A stretch of 64,000 nucleotides of DNA from Hymenobacter latericoloratus (lineage in GTDB: Bacteria; Bacteroidota; Bacteroidia; Cytophagales; Hymenobacteraceae): NCBI RefSeq assembly GCF_014199535.1, contig NZ_JACHNV010000007.1:1-64000 (forward strand), in the 5' to 3' direction. Positions 41,514 through 49,696 of the stretch are shown one piece after another. Numbering within the stretch: the stretch's first letter is position 1; every line of letters starts with the position of its first letter. The position numbers and the translations under genes were made by a program. Under the pieces are notes generated by a model that was not told the origin of the DNA, made no database searches, and saw only the letters and a program-made list of their open reading frames with translations.

Positions 41514-41918
41514 ATGCTCACCAACCTCGAACACCTCGGCCTCGCCGTTAAAGACCTGGAAGCCGCCACGGCCCTGTACACAAAGCTGCTGGGCCAAGAG
41601 CCCTACAAGCGCGAGCATGTGGCCTCCGAAGCCGTAGATACCGTGTTTTTTCAGGTAGGAGGCTCCAAGATAGAGCTGCTGGCCGGCACCTCCCCGGAAA
41701 GCGCCATCACGCGCTACCTCGACAAAAAGCCCGAAGGCATTCACCACGTAGCCTTTGAAGTGGATGACATTCGGGCGGAAATGGCGCGGCTGCGGGCCGA
41801 GGGTTTCATTCTGTTGAATGAGGAGCCCAAGCAGGGGGCCGACAACAAGCTCGTGTGCTTTGTCCATCCTAAGTCGGCCAACGGCGTGCTGGTGGAACTG
41901 TGCCAATCTATTCAGTAG
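41514..41918 (+). CDS. mce: Methylmalonyl-CoA epimerase
   Basis: The 134-residue vicinal-oxygen-chelate protein converts (2S)- to (2R)-methylmalonyl-CoA in propionate/succinate metabolism. Metal-ligand motifs include NLEHLGLAVKDLEAA (first His), FFQVGGSKIELLAG (Glu) and GIHHVAFEVDDI (second His), with a terminal NGVLVELCQ Glu. The length and the three-way His/Glu pattern are typical. It diverges from iscS. Methylmalonyl-CoA mutase is not in this window. Confidence 0.92.
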   Translation: MLTNLEHLGLAVKDLEAATALYTKLLGQEPYKREHVASEAVDTVFFQVGGSKIELLAGTSPESAITRYLDKKPEGIHHVAFEVDDIRAEMARLRAEGFILLNEEPKQGADNKLVCFVHPKSANGVLVELCQSIQ

Positions 41919-41994
41919 AGAAGGCAGTAAGCCACGTAGTACATATCTGCTGGTACCCATGCAGCCGGACCGACGAACATCAAAACACCGATAA

Positions 41995-42576
41995 ATGAGC
42001 ACGAAATTCTTTCGGGAAGAAGTAGAGGCCGCCGTGGATGCGCTGCTGATGCAGCAAGTACTTCTCTACCCCACCGACACGGTTTGGGGCCTGGGCTGCG
42101 ACGCGGAGCTGCCGCGGGCCGTGGAGCAGGTGTACAAGCTCAAGCAGCGCCCCGCCGAAAAAGCCTGCATTGTGCTGGTAGCCGACGAGCAGATGTTTGC
42201 CCGCTACGCCGAGGTAGTGCCTCCTAACCTGCCCGAGCTGCTGGCCACCCAGATGCGGCCTACTACCTACGTGGTGCCCGGCAGCCGCCACCTGGCCCCC
42301 AACCTGCTGGCCCCCGATGGCACCATTGGCCTGCGGGTGGTGCTCACCGACGAGTTTTGCCAGAAAGTGGTGCGCCGCTTGGGGCACGGGCTGGTGTCTA
42401 CTTCGGCTAACCTAAGCGGCGAGCCTACCCCCGCCATTTTCTCGGAGGTGAACCCCGTGCTGGTTCGCCAGGCCGACTATGTGGCCCGCTGGCGGCAGGA
42501 CGATGAAACCCGCTCCCTGCCCTCGCGGGTGGTACGGGTGCTGCCCGATGGCAGCCTGGAAGTGCTGCGCGACTAA
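41995..42576 (+). CDS. tsaC: L-threonylcarbamoyladenylate synthase, Sua5/YciO/YrdC family
   Basis: The 193-residue product makes threonylcarbamoyl-AMP for the t6A modification of ANN-decoding tRNAs. The signature LLYPTDTVWGLGCDA, the KQRPAEKACIVLV segment, the PTTYVVPGSRHLAPNL block and GLVSTSANLSGEPTP are all present. It is a short, TsaC-type protein without the C-terminal Sua5 domain. YciO-type paralogs cannot be fully excluded. It lies 76 bp after the epimerase gene in the same direction. Confidence 0.92.
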   Translation: MSTKFFREEVEAAVDALLMQQVLLYPTDTVWGLGCDAELPRAVEQVYKLKQRPAEKACIVLVADEQMFARYAEVVPPNLPELLATQMRPTTYVVPGSRHLAPNLLAPDGTIGLRVVLTDEFCQKVVRRLGHGLVSTSANLSGEPTPAIFSEVNPVLVRQADYVARWRQDDETRSLPSRVVRVLPDGSLEVLRD

Positions 42577-42721
42577 AACACGCCTGCGCCAGGCACAGGG
42601 CTGCTGCCAAGAGGCCGTGCCGAAAGCCCAACAAAAAAATAGGGGATGGCAGCAGGAACCAGGGGTTACCTTATGGAGGGTAAGCGTATAGAAGGAAAGT
42701 TTCACCCTGAATATCTTCGTC

Positions 42722-43003
42722 ATGAAATTCTCTTTCAAATCTCTGCTCGTTCTGGCCGCTTTCGCTCCTTTCGCTCTGACTTCTTGCTCGGAGAAAACCC
42801 AGGAAAACGCGGAAGCCACCGCTGAAAGCGCTGCCAATGATGCTGCCGCTAACACCGAGGCTGCCGGCGACGCCATCGAAAATACCACCGACAAGGCGGC
42901 TGCTGAAATAAACGAAGCCACCACGCCGACCACCGGCGACACGGCCGTTGTACGTGACCAGCCCGCTAACGGCGCGGTAGAAGAAACTCCCGTTAAGCAG
43001 TAA
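42722..43003 (+). CDS. Small Ala/Glu/Thr-rich lipoprotein
   Basis: The 93-residue product has a lipobox LTSC (Cys22). The mature part is low complexity, acidic and alanine-rich (AEATAESAANDAAANTEAAGDA, then TTPTTGDTAVV), and is likely disordered or helical. Similar small envelope lipoproteins are common in Bacteroidota and have no known function. A terminator follows at 43028-43060, and the gene appears to be its own unit. Confidence 0.8.
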   Translation: MKFSFKSLLVLAAFAPFALTSCSEKTQENAEATAESAANDAAANTEAAGDAIENTTDKAAAEINEATTPTTGDTAVVRDQPANGAVEETPVKQ

Positions 43004-43027
43004 TTCTGCCCGGCGGCTACCGCATGC

Positions 43028-43060
43028 AAAGCTCCTTCGGCCCGGCGCCGGAGGAGCTTT
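43028..43060 (+). terminator. Intrinsic terminator after the small lipoprotein gene
   Basis: AAAGCTCCTTCGG / CCGGAGGAGCTTT (one G-T wobble) has a 7-base loop and ends in TTTTT, 25 bp past the stop. Confidence 0.85.
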
Positions 43061-43109
43061 TTGCTGCCCGATGCGGCCGGTTTTGGCTCTGCCGTAGCCC
43101 CGCTCGTGC

Positions 43110-43117
43110 TACCTTTG
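43110..43117 (+). promoter_or_regulatory. -7 element directly before the CCA-type enzyme start
   Basis: TACCTTTG matches TAnnTTTG and ends 4 bases before ATG 43122, the same arrangement as at the ABC-F gene. It suggests a leaderless mRNA. Confidence 0.45.
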
Positions 43118-43121
43118 CCGC

Positions 43122-44537
43122 ATGAATCAGCCTCAACTGCCCGCCCTGCCTTTATTTCAAACCATTGCCGAAGCTGCCGGCGAGCTGGGCTACCCCGCCT
43201 ACGTTATTGGGGGATACGTGCGGGATTTGGCCCTGGGCCGGGAAAGCAAGGATGTGGATGTGGTGTGCGTGGGCGACGGAATTGAGCTGGCTCAGGCCGT
43301 TGGCCGCCGGCTGCCGGGCCGGCCGCGCGTGACGGTGTTCAGGAACTTTGGCACGGCCATGCTGCCTACCCCCGAAATTGAGGTGGAGTTTGTGGGTGCC
43401 CGCAAGGAAAGCTACCGCGCCGAAAGCCGCAAGCCGGAGGTAGAAGCCGGCACCCTGGAAGAAGACCTGGCCCGCCGCGACTTCACCATCAACGCCCTGG
43501 GCCTGAGCCTGAACCCCGCCGATTTTGGGGCCCTCGTGGACCGCTACGACGGCATAGGCGACCTGCGGCGCAAGCTGATCCGGACCCCTCTCGACCCCGA
43601 CATCACTTTTTCCGACGACCCGCTGCGCATGCTGCGCGCCATTCGGTTTGCTACCCAGCTTGATTTCGACATTGAGCCCGACACGTTTGATGCCTTGGCC
43701 CGCAATAAGGAGCGCATCAAAATTGTGTCGCAGGAGCGGATTACGACGGAGCTGAACAAGATTATTATGGCCCCGAAACCCAGCTACGGCTTCAAGCTGC
43801 TGTTTCAGTGCGGGTTGCTGCAGCTCATCTTCCCGAAGATGGCCCAGCTGCACGGGGTAGAGAAGGTAGGCCAGCACGCCCACAAGGACAACTTCTACCA
43901 CACCCTGCAAGTGCTGGACAACGTGGTGGCAGCCGGCGGCGACCTGTGGCTGCGCTGGGCCGCCATCCTCCACGACATTGCCAAGCCCGCCACCAAGCGC
44001 TACGACAAGCGCGTGGGCTGGACCTTTCACGGCCACGAAGACAAGGGCGCGCGTTGGGTGCCCGGCATTTTTACGGACCTGAAGCTGCCCCTGGGCGAAG
44101 AAATGCGCCAGGTGCAGAAGCTGGTGCGCCTGCACCTGCGGCCCATTGCCCTGGTGAAGGAAATCGTGACGGATTCGGCGGTGCGGCGGCTGCTGTTCGA
44201 GGCCGGCGACGACATTGACCGGCTGATGCTGCTCTGCCGCGCCGATATTACCAGCAAAGACCACCAGCGCGTGGCCCGCTACCTGCGCAACTTCGATGTG
44301 GTGGAGCAGAAGCTGAAGGAGGTGGAGGAAAAAGACCACCTGCGCAACTTCAAGCCCGTTATTACCGGTGAAATCATCATGGAAACCTTCGGCCTGAAGC
44401 CTTCCCGCGAGGTAGGAGAGCTAAAGGAAGCCCTGCTGGAAGCCATCCTGGAGGGCAAGGTCCGCAACGAGTACGACGAAGCCTTCCCGCTGCTGCTGGA
44501 GCTGGGCAAACGGAAAGGCCTGGAAGTAGTGAAGTGA
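43122..44537 (+). CDS. cca: CCA tRNA nucleotidyltransferase / poly(A) polymerase family with HD domain
   Basis: The 471-residue product has a class II nucleotidyltransferase domain: the GGYVRDLALGRESKDVDVVCVG segment holds the GG helix and the DxD metal site, and RRDFTINALGLSL follows. The tRNA-binding segment is ITFSDDPLRMLRAIRFATQLDFDIEPDTF. From ~270 there is an HD phosphohydrolase domain (RWAAILHDIAKPAT, FHGHEDKGARW). The architecture is the usual Bacteroidota CCA-adding enzyme, which matures or repairs tRNA 3' ends. Sequence alone does not separate CCA-adding from A-adding activity. Confidence 0.9.
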   Translation: MNQPQLPALPLFQTIAEAAGELGYPAYVIGGYVRDLALGRESKDVDVVCVGDGIELAQAVGRRLPGRPRVTVFRNFGTAMLPTPEIEVEFVGARKESYRAESRKPEVEAGTLEEDLARRDFTINALGLSLNPADFGALVDRYDGIGDLRRKLIRTPLDPDITFSDDPLRMLRAIRFATQLDFDIEPDTFDALARNKERIKIVSQERITTELNKIIMAPKPSYGFKLLFQCGLLQLIFPKMAQLHGVEKVGQHAHKDNFYHTLQVLDNVVAAGGDLWLRWAAILHDIAKPATKRYDKRVGWTFHGHEDKGARWVPGIFTDLKLPLGEEMRQVQKLVRLHLRPIALVKEIVTDSAVRRLLFEAGDDIDRLMLLCRADITSKDHQRVARYLRNFDVVEQKLKEVEEKDHLRNFKPVITGEIIMETFGLKPSREVGELKEALLEAILEGKVRNEYDEAFPLLLELGKRKGLEVVK

Positions 44538-44606
44538 TACGGTTGGCGCCTGAGCTGAATCAGCGGGGCAGCCGAGGGGCAGAGGAACAGGCAGGTAATA
44601 GAAATC

Positions 44607-44667
44607 AAAGCCCGAGCGGGCCGACGCCTAATCGTTGAACGATTGGGTGTCGGCCCGCTCGGGCTTT
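44607..44667 (+). terminator. Very long hairpin terminator of cca
   Basis: 30 bases (44607-44636, AAAGCCCGAGCGGGCCGACG...) pair with 44638-44667 with only two wobble mismatches and one unpaired central base. It is followed by AGTTCTTT. Confidence 0.85.
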
Positions 44668-44780
44668 AGTTCTTTGAAGGGGGTAGGGTTTGCTACCGCT
44701 ACGCCACGCCGCCGGGCCTACCTAACTATGGCCGGCCCGAATGGCCGACTCACCTTTTCCCTGGTTCACTACAAAAAAAT

Positions 44781-44833
44781 GAAGGAAGCCCCGGCCTTCC
44801 TGTTGCAGCAGGGGGTAGGCCGTAGCTTCCTTC
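44781..44833 (-). terminator. Probable terminator of the padR-pspC operon
   Basis: GAAGGAAGCCCCGGCCT pairs with AGGCCGTAGCTTCCTTC (two mismatches). On the minus strand the stem is followed by ATTTTTTT, so it fits a transcript coming from the pspC-domain gene 255 bp away. Confidence 0.7.
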
Positions 44834-45087
44834 GGGTCTCACCTTTTCACTCACTCAGATTGACCCTTTATGCGCGTCGTGCTGACAAGGCAATAGATGC
44901 AGGTTCGAGGAGGATAGTTGCCTGAGGCAGCTCAAGCGCGATATATATTGTGCTACTGTGATGTAAAACGGATGCAGAGAGGGAGGGTTACAGCAAGCCT
45001 GAGGTAAGGCCCTGATTAGCAAGCCAAGACTGTGAGAAACCCCGTAGGCCGGGAAGTGAGGTAGCGTACCTCCCGGCCCCCTGCTGG

Positions 45088-47724
45088 CTAATCGATAGCG
45101 CGGATGCTGGCGGCACCTACCGCCTCCCGGCTTACGGTACCGGGCTTGCCGCTGTATTCAATCAGGCTGGCGCCTACGGCGTTGGCTTCCAGCTCATCGG
45201 TAACGTGGAGGCGTACTTTGCAGCCGGCCACCGCGTCAATATCGGCGCGGCGGGCCGTGAAGTTGGCCGCGGCTACTTCGCAGCCGCCGGTGCCTTCCAG
45301 CTTCAGGCGGTCGGCGCTGCCCTGCAGGGCGGCCTGGCAGCCGCCGGCCAGCTCCAGCCGCAGCGTCTGCAGGTTGCCCTGGAAGCGGAGCTGGGTGCCC
45401 CCGGCCTGCTGCACGCGCAAGTCGCCGGAGTTGAAGCCGTTTATCTGAGCCCGGGTGCCACCTACCAGCTCCAGCTCATTCAGCTCGGGGGTTTCAATGA
45501 TGAGCAGCACGTCGTCGGAAGAGCCACGGCGGGAGTCGAACAGGTCGCGGTTACGGGGCTGAATGGTCAGCTGCTGCCCTTCGCGCTCAATCTTGATGTC
45601 GCGCAGGGCGCGGCCGTTGCCGGCAGCCCGCACGCCGTAGCCACTGCTTTGACGCAGCACTACCCGGTAAGGGCCCACAATGCTCACGTGATTGAAGTCG
45701 GTTTCATCGAAGCGCTGACGCTCCGAGCCGTAGCTGCTCTCGTCCGTGCTGAAGGGTTCTACCTCGCTGAAGTTCAGGCTGATGTTGTCGTCGTCATCTG
45801 AGTCGTTGCGCCCCTCGTTGTAGTCGTCGCCCTCGTCGGTCTCATCGTTGGGGCCACCGCGCAGGTCGTTTTCCTTGCAGTTCACGCACTCCACCAGGCT
45901 GCCTTTCATGCGGAACAGGAACTTCTCGGGGTGGTAGGGGGCCCGCTCATTCACGAAGTCCTCCGAGTTCAGCCAGTCGGCAAAGGCCTCGCTCATGCGG
46001 AAGGTACGGCCCTGGGGCATGAGCAGGCGCAGGCGCATTTCCTGGTCGCGGTAGCGGGCTTTGGGCTGGTAAGTGAAGTGGTCATCCACGCTCAGGGTCG
46101 AGTCGTTGAGCACCCGCAGCGTGTGCAGGGTGGAGGTAGCGGCCGAGCGGCGGGCCAGCGAATCAGTAGCTCCTTTGGCCGAGATGATGCGCTCCAGGCG
46201 GGGCACCTGTCCGCTGTCGATACCCACAATATCCAGATCCACCCACTGGTCGTTGTCGAGCTGGCGGCGCTCCAGCACGAGGCTGGGCTTGGTCAGGCCC
46301 GGCAGCGGGGTAGTTTGCGTTACTTCTTCTTCGCGCTGAAACTCACGGGCCAGGCGGGTGCCGGCCACCGAGCTGCCTACCACGCCCAGTAGCCACAGCC
46401 CCAGCAGGCTCAGCGTAGCCGTACGGTTCAGGATGGTGCGGCGCAGCAGCAGACCCAGGCCTGAAAGCAGTAGGGCCAGCGCCGGAATGGCCGTGAGCAG
46501 GTAGAAGCTCAGTACCGCCAGCGGCGAAATATCATTGAAGAGTACAAAGGGCTGCAGGGGACCGAAGTCGAGGTTGTCGGAGGCCGAAATCACGCCCAGG
46601 CCTACCCCCAGCATAATCGTAATGGAGAGCAGCAGCGAGAAGCCTGTGAGCACCAGCACACCCCCGGCTACCACCCGGATGGCCGAGCCCAGGAAGTTGA
46701 TAAGGGGCCGGATGTTCTGAAAGAAGTTCTCCAGAAATGTGCCCACCGGACGATTGTTGGCTGGTGCATCCTCGGAGCCGGCCGCGTACGGGTTGTTGCG
46801 CAGATTTTCATCCAGGGCGGAAAGCGTAACGGCGTCGCCGCGCATGCGGAGCTTGTCGGAGGCGGTTTTCGCCTCCGGCAAGAGAATCCACAGAATAATA
46901 TAGAGCGGGAAAGCAAAGCCCCCGGCGAAAAGACCCACGATAAACAGGATCCGGATCAGGACCACATCTACCCGGAAGTAGGCGGCCAAGCCTGAGGATA
47001 CACCCCCGATTTTACCGGTGTCGGTGTCGCGGTAGAGCTTTTTGAACACCGGATCGTCATCGGTAGGAGTGCCGTCGTAGCGCGTAGGGAGCACGGCCCA
47101 CAGGATGGCGTAGGTAAGCAGGGATACCACGGGCAGCTTCTCGCTGAAGTTGTCCAGGGGCGTATTGTCCAGCAGGATGGGCAGTACAATCAGCAGCACC
47201 AGGAAGCCCAGCCGCACCCAGAGCGGGTTAACGGCAAAGTAGTGACCCAGTCCGGCGGCTACCCCCGCAATTTTGCGGTTGGCCATGTCGCGGTAGAGGC
47301 GCTTGGAGCCCTCCTCGGCGGCGCCGGGGGTAGCGGCAGAAGCCGTGCTGCCGCTGCCGGCCGAGTAGCCGCTGCCCGTGCGCGCCCCGGTGTAGGTGCC
47401 CTGAGCCGAGCCCGTGGCCACCGCTTCGGCCAGAATCTCCTCGTCGTCCTCGGCCTCATCGGCCGTCTGGAAGTCGCGCACCCGGCCCATTTTGGCCGTC
47501 ATGGCTTCCACGTCTTCCAGCGTAATGACTTGCTTGAGGCCCGAGAGACGAGCGGCGAACAGCTCGGCAATACGGCTTTCGATATCGGCGACGATTTCTT
47601 CGTGGCCGCGGTAGCCGCTGAAGTGGGCCTTCACTTCCGCCAGGTAGCGGCCGAGCACGTCGTAGCCATCTTCCTCAATGTGGAAGATCATGCCCTGAAG
47701 GTTGATGCTGATGTTCTTTTTCAT
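45088..47724 (-). CDS. Double PspC-domain membrane protein with C-terminal GIN/DUF2807 domain
   Basis: The 878-residue product starts MKKNISINLQGMIFHIEEDGY (ATG 47724), followed by a conserved ~85-residue soluble region. Two PspC domains come next: ~140-200 (RLYRDMANRKIAGVAAGLGHYFAV) and ~230-290 (KKLYRDTDTGKIGGVSSGLAAYFRV). Several more membrane helices lie at ~345-470. The large C-terminal part ends in a beta-helical head-GIN/DUF2807 region with repeated LELAGGCQ, LEGTGGCEV and IDAVAGCKV. PspC domains respond to envelope stress. The PadR gene immediately upstream (49 bp) is a recurrent partner and probably regulates it. Confidence 0.9.
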   Translation of the reverse strand: MKKNISINLQGMIFHIEEDGYDVLGRYLAEVKAHFSGYRGHEEIVADIESRIAELFAARLSGLKQVITLEDVEAMTAKMGRVRDFQTADEAEDDEEILAEAVATGSAQGTYTGARTGSGYSAGSGSTASAATPGAAEEGSKRLYRDMANRKIAGVAAGLGHYFAVNPLWVRLGFLVLLIVLPILLDNTPLDNFSEKLPVVSLLTYAILWAVLPTRYDGTPTDDDPVFKKLYRDTDTGKIGGVSSGLAAYFRVDVVLIRILFIVGLFAGGFAFPLYIILWILLPEAKTASDKLRMRGDAVTLSALDENLRNNPYAAGSEDAPANNRPVGTFLENFFQNIRPLINFLGSAIRVVAGGVLVLTGFSLLLSITIMLGVGLGVISASDNLDFGPLQPFVLFNDISPLAVLSFYLLTAIPALALLLSGLGLLLRRTILNRTATLSLLGLWLLGVVGSSVAGTRLAREFQREEEVTQTTPLPGLTKPSLVLERRQLDNDQWVDLDIVGIDSGQVPRLERIISAKGATDSLARRSAATSTLHTLRVLNDSTLSVDDHFTYQPKARYRDQEMRLRLLMPQGRTFRMSEAFADWLNSEDFVNERAPYHPEKFLFRMKGSLVECVNCKENDLRGGPNDETDEGDDYNEGRNDSDDDDNISLNFSEVEPFSTDESSYGSERQRFDETDFNHVSIVGPYRVVLRQSSGYGVRAAGNGRALRDIKIEREGQQLTIQPRNRDLFDSRRGSSDDVLLIIETPELNELELVGGTRAQINGFNSGDLRVQQAGGTQLRFQGNLQTLRLELAGGCQAALQGSADRLKLEGTGGCEVAAANFTARRADIDAVAGCKVRLHVTDELEANAVGASLIEYSGKPGTVSREAVGAASIRAID

Positions 47725-47773
47725 CTCAGTGCTGCAACAATTCAAGAATAACTGGAAAGGTGAGGGGCGGCTC

Positions 47774-48139
47774 TTAGAGCAGCGGTTCCGCGGGGAGGCT
47801 GCCAGCAGCGTGAGGCTTCTGGCGGATGATGCGGATGGAATCCTGGACTTCTTCCCAGGTCAGGCGCAGCTGGTGCAGAAACTCCAGGCCGGCGGCGGTG
47901 AGGGTGTAGTACTTGCGGGGAGGGCCACTGGTCGATTCTTTCCAGGTGTAGTCCAGCAGGCCCGCGTTCTTGAGGCGCGTCAGCAGCGGGTAGAGCGTCC
48001 CTTCCACCACAATCATGCGGGCTGAGGTGAGCTCTTCGAGCATATCTGAGGCATAAACCTCTCCGCGGGCAATGATTTCCAGAATGCAGAACTCCAGGAT
48101 GCCCTTCCGCATCTGCACTTGGGTGTTCTCGACTTTCAT
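47774..48139 (-). CDS. PadR-family transcriptional regulator
   Basis: The 121-residue product is a winged-helix PadR protein: RKGILEFCILEIIARGEVYASDMLEEL (HTH region), VVEGTLYPLLTRLKNAGLLDYTWKE (recognition helix and wing), SGPPRKYYTLTAAG, then a C-terminal dimerisation helix. It is the short PadR type. It lies upstream of the PspC/GIN gene on the same strand with a promoter at 48171-48201 overlapped by repeats, suggesting autoregulation. The effector is unknown. Confidence 0.93.
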   Translation of the reverse strand: MKVENTQVQMRKGILEFCILEIIARGEVYASDMLEELTSARMIVVEGTLYPLLTRLKNAGLLDYTWKESTSGPPRKYYTLTAAGLEFLHQLRLTWEEVQDSIRIIRQKPHAAGSLPAEPLL

Positions 48140-48524
48140 GGGCTGAGGCAGATATCGGTGAAGAATGAGTCAAAGGTAACTAAAGGTACTATGTAACACA
48201 AGGTACTAGTGAAAATAATTTTTGGTTGCGTTTTCTTAGCGAATAATTAGCCCGCGTCTGTGCGCCGACGGGCCGGGCGGCCGTGGCTTGCGGGCAGGAA
48301 GAGGGGGTAGGGATGGGCAGCCGGGGCAGCTTGGGGGAGGTAGGCGGGGGTAGGGCCAGCTCTTGCGCGGGAGCGGAAAAGCGCGAACCAGGAAAACAGT
48401 GGCGCTTTTTAGCGGCTGAAAGTCAGGGTTAACCGAGAAGTCCAAATAGGCGCGCACTATTAATGAGTATCTTGCGTTGCAGCCGCGTCAACTTTTCATC
48501 TGTTCCTATCTGGTTTACTTTTCT
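48140..48524. other. 385-bp divergent spacer padR / porV
   Basis: The padR side holds a consensus promoter and three AGGTA-type repeats. The middle is G/C-rich on one strand (48280-48380) with repeated GGGGGTAG. A TATCTTGC at ~48468 could be a weak -7 element for the PorV-like gene. Confidence 0.5.
48171..48201 (-). promoter_or_regulatory. padR operon promoter with overlapping repeats
   Basis: On the minus strand TTG, 20 bases and TACCTTTG match the Bacteroidota consensus, giving a ~24-nt leader before padR. The plus strand reads AAAGGTAACT, AAAGGTACTA, CAAGGTACTA across the promoter: three related units that could be the PadR operator. Confidence 0.7.
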
Positions 48525-49622
48525 ATGCCGCACTTTTTCCGCTGTACTACCTTATTCGCGGCCTTTGGCCTGAGCATAGGGGCGCTGGCTCCGGCGCTGG
48601 CCCAGACCAAGACGCCCAAATACAGCAATGAATTTCTCAACATAGGGGTGGGCGGCCGGGCCCTGGGCATGGGCAAAGTGCAGGTCAGCCTGGCCGACGA
48701 TGCCACCGCCGGCTATTGGAACCCGGCCGGTCTGGTCAGCCAGAAAACCAAGTACGATGCCGTGCTCATGCACTCCGAGTTGTTCTCGGGCATCGTTAAA
48801 AACGATTATGCCGCCTTCTCCATGCCCCTCGACGACAAGAGCGCCATTGGGGCCAGCCTGATTCGGCTGGGGGTTGATGATATTGCCGACACCCGGGCCC
48901 TGGTAAACGAGTACGGCTACATCAACTACGATAACATCCGCTACTTCTCGGTGGCCGACTACGCCATGCTACTGTCCTACGCCCGCAAAATCGGGTCGGT
49001 GGAGGGGCTGCAGGTAGGGGCCAGTGCCAAGGTGGTGTACCGCAACATCGGGGATTTCGCCAACGCCCTTGGCTTTGGCATTGATGCCGGCGCCCAGTAC
49101 CAGCGCAACAACTGGCGCCTGGCCCTGATGGCCCGCGACATTACCACTACCTACAACGCCTGGTCCATCAACTCCAAGCAATACGAGGGCTACGCCGTGG
49201 ATACGGACTCTATTCCTAAAAATAGCACCGAAATCACGCTGCCCACCTTCGTGCTCGGCCTTGGGCGGACTATGAAGCTGCCCGGCGAGTTTACCGCCAC
49301 GGCCGCCGTGGACCTGGAGCTGACCACCGATGGGCAGCGCAACACGCTGGTGTCGTCGAGGGCCGTTAGTATTGACCCGCGCGTGGGCCTGGAGGTAGGC
49401 TACAAGCAGCTGGTGTACCTGCGCGGTGGCGTGGGCAATATGCAGCAGGTGCAGTCCTTCACGGGGCAGGAAGAGTGGAAGGTGCAGCCCAGCCTGGGGG
49501 TAGGGCTGGCCCTGAGCGGCCTGCGCCTGGATATGGCCCTCTCGCGCCTGGCCGTGGAGAAGCTGGGGCAACAGTCGCAGCCCACCTCTATTATCGTGTC
49601 GCTGGGCTACGGCTTCAAATAG
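48525..49622 (+). CDS. PorV/PorQ family outer-membrane protein
   Basis: The 365-residue product has a signal peptide (LSIGALAPALAQ). The family signature follows: SNEFLNIGVGGRALGMGKVQVSLADDATAGYWNPAGLV. A FadL-like 14-strand barrel is likely, ending in SIIVSLGYGFK with a C-terminal aromatic. PorV shuttles T9SS cargo from the translocon to the attachment complex, where the sortase cuts the C-terminal domain. The next gene is a C25-type sortase-like protein, which supports a PorV-like role; PorQ is the alternative. ATG 48525 is preferred over the open frame from 48477. Confidence 0.85.
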   Translation: MPHFFRCTTLFAAFGLSIGALAPALAQTKTPKYSNEFLNIGVGGRALGMGKVQVSLADDATAGYWNPAGLVSQKTKYDAVLMHSELFSGIVKNDYAAFSMPLDDKSAIGASLIRLGVDDIADTRALVNEYGYINYDNIRYFSVADYAMLLSYARKIGSVEGLQVGASAKVVYRNIGDFANALGFGIDAGAQYQRNNWRLALMARDITTTYNAWSINSKQYEGYAVDTDSIPKNSTEITLPTFVLGLGRTMKLPGEFTATAAVDLELTTDGQRNTLVSSRAVSIDPRVGLEVGYKQLVYLRGGVGNMQQVQSFTGQEEWKVQPSLGVGLALSGLRLDMALSRLAVEKLGQQSQPTSIIVSLGYGFK

Positions 49623-49696
49623 GCCTGCGTCCCGCGCCGCCGGCCTACCCTGGTGGCGTTAGTCAACTACCCGGAAATTATATAAGTAGCTTTTGT

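Larger units (their letters stand above)
44538..45087. other. 550-bp spacer with two terminators
   Basis: It lies between the converging cca and pspC-domain genes. It contains a near-perfect 61-bp palindrome (44607-44667) and a second hairpin (44781-44833) oriented for the minus strand. Frames in between cross the hairpins and lack protein features. A gene-free 250 bp (44834-45087) shows nothing recognisable. Confidence 0.6.

Noticed and set aside
44895..44912. GGTTCGAGG resembling a tRNA T-loop
   Set aside because: No acceptor stem, anticodon arm or D-arm could be built around it.
44635..44925. 96-codon frame between cca and the PspC gene
   Set aside because: It overlaps two strong hairpins and has no recognisable features.
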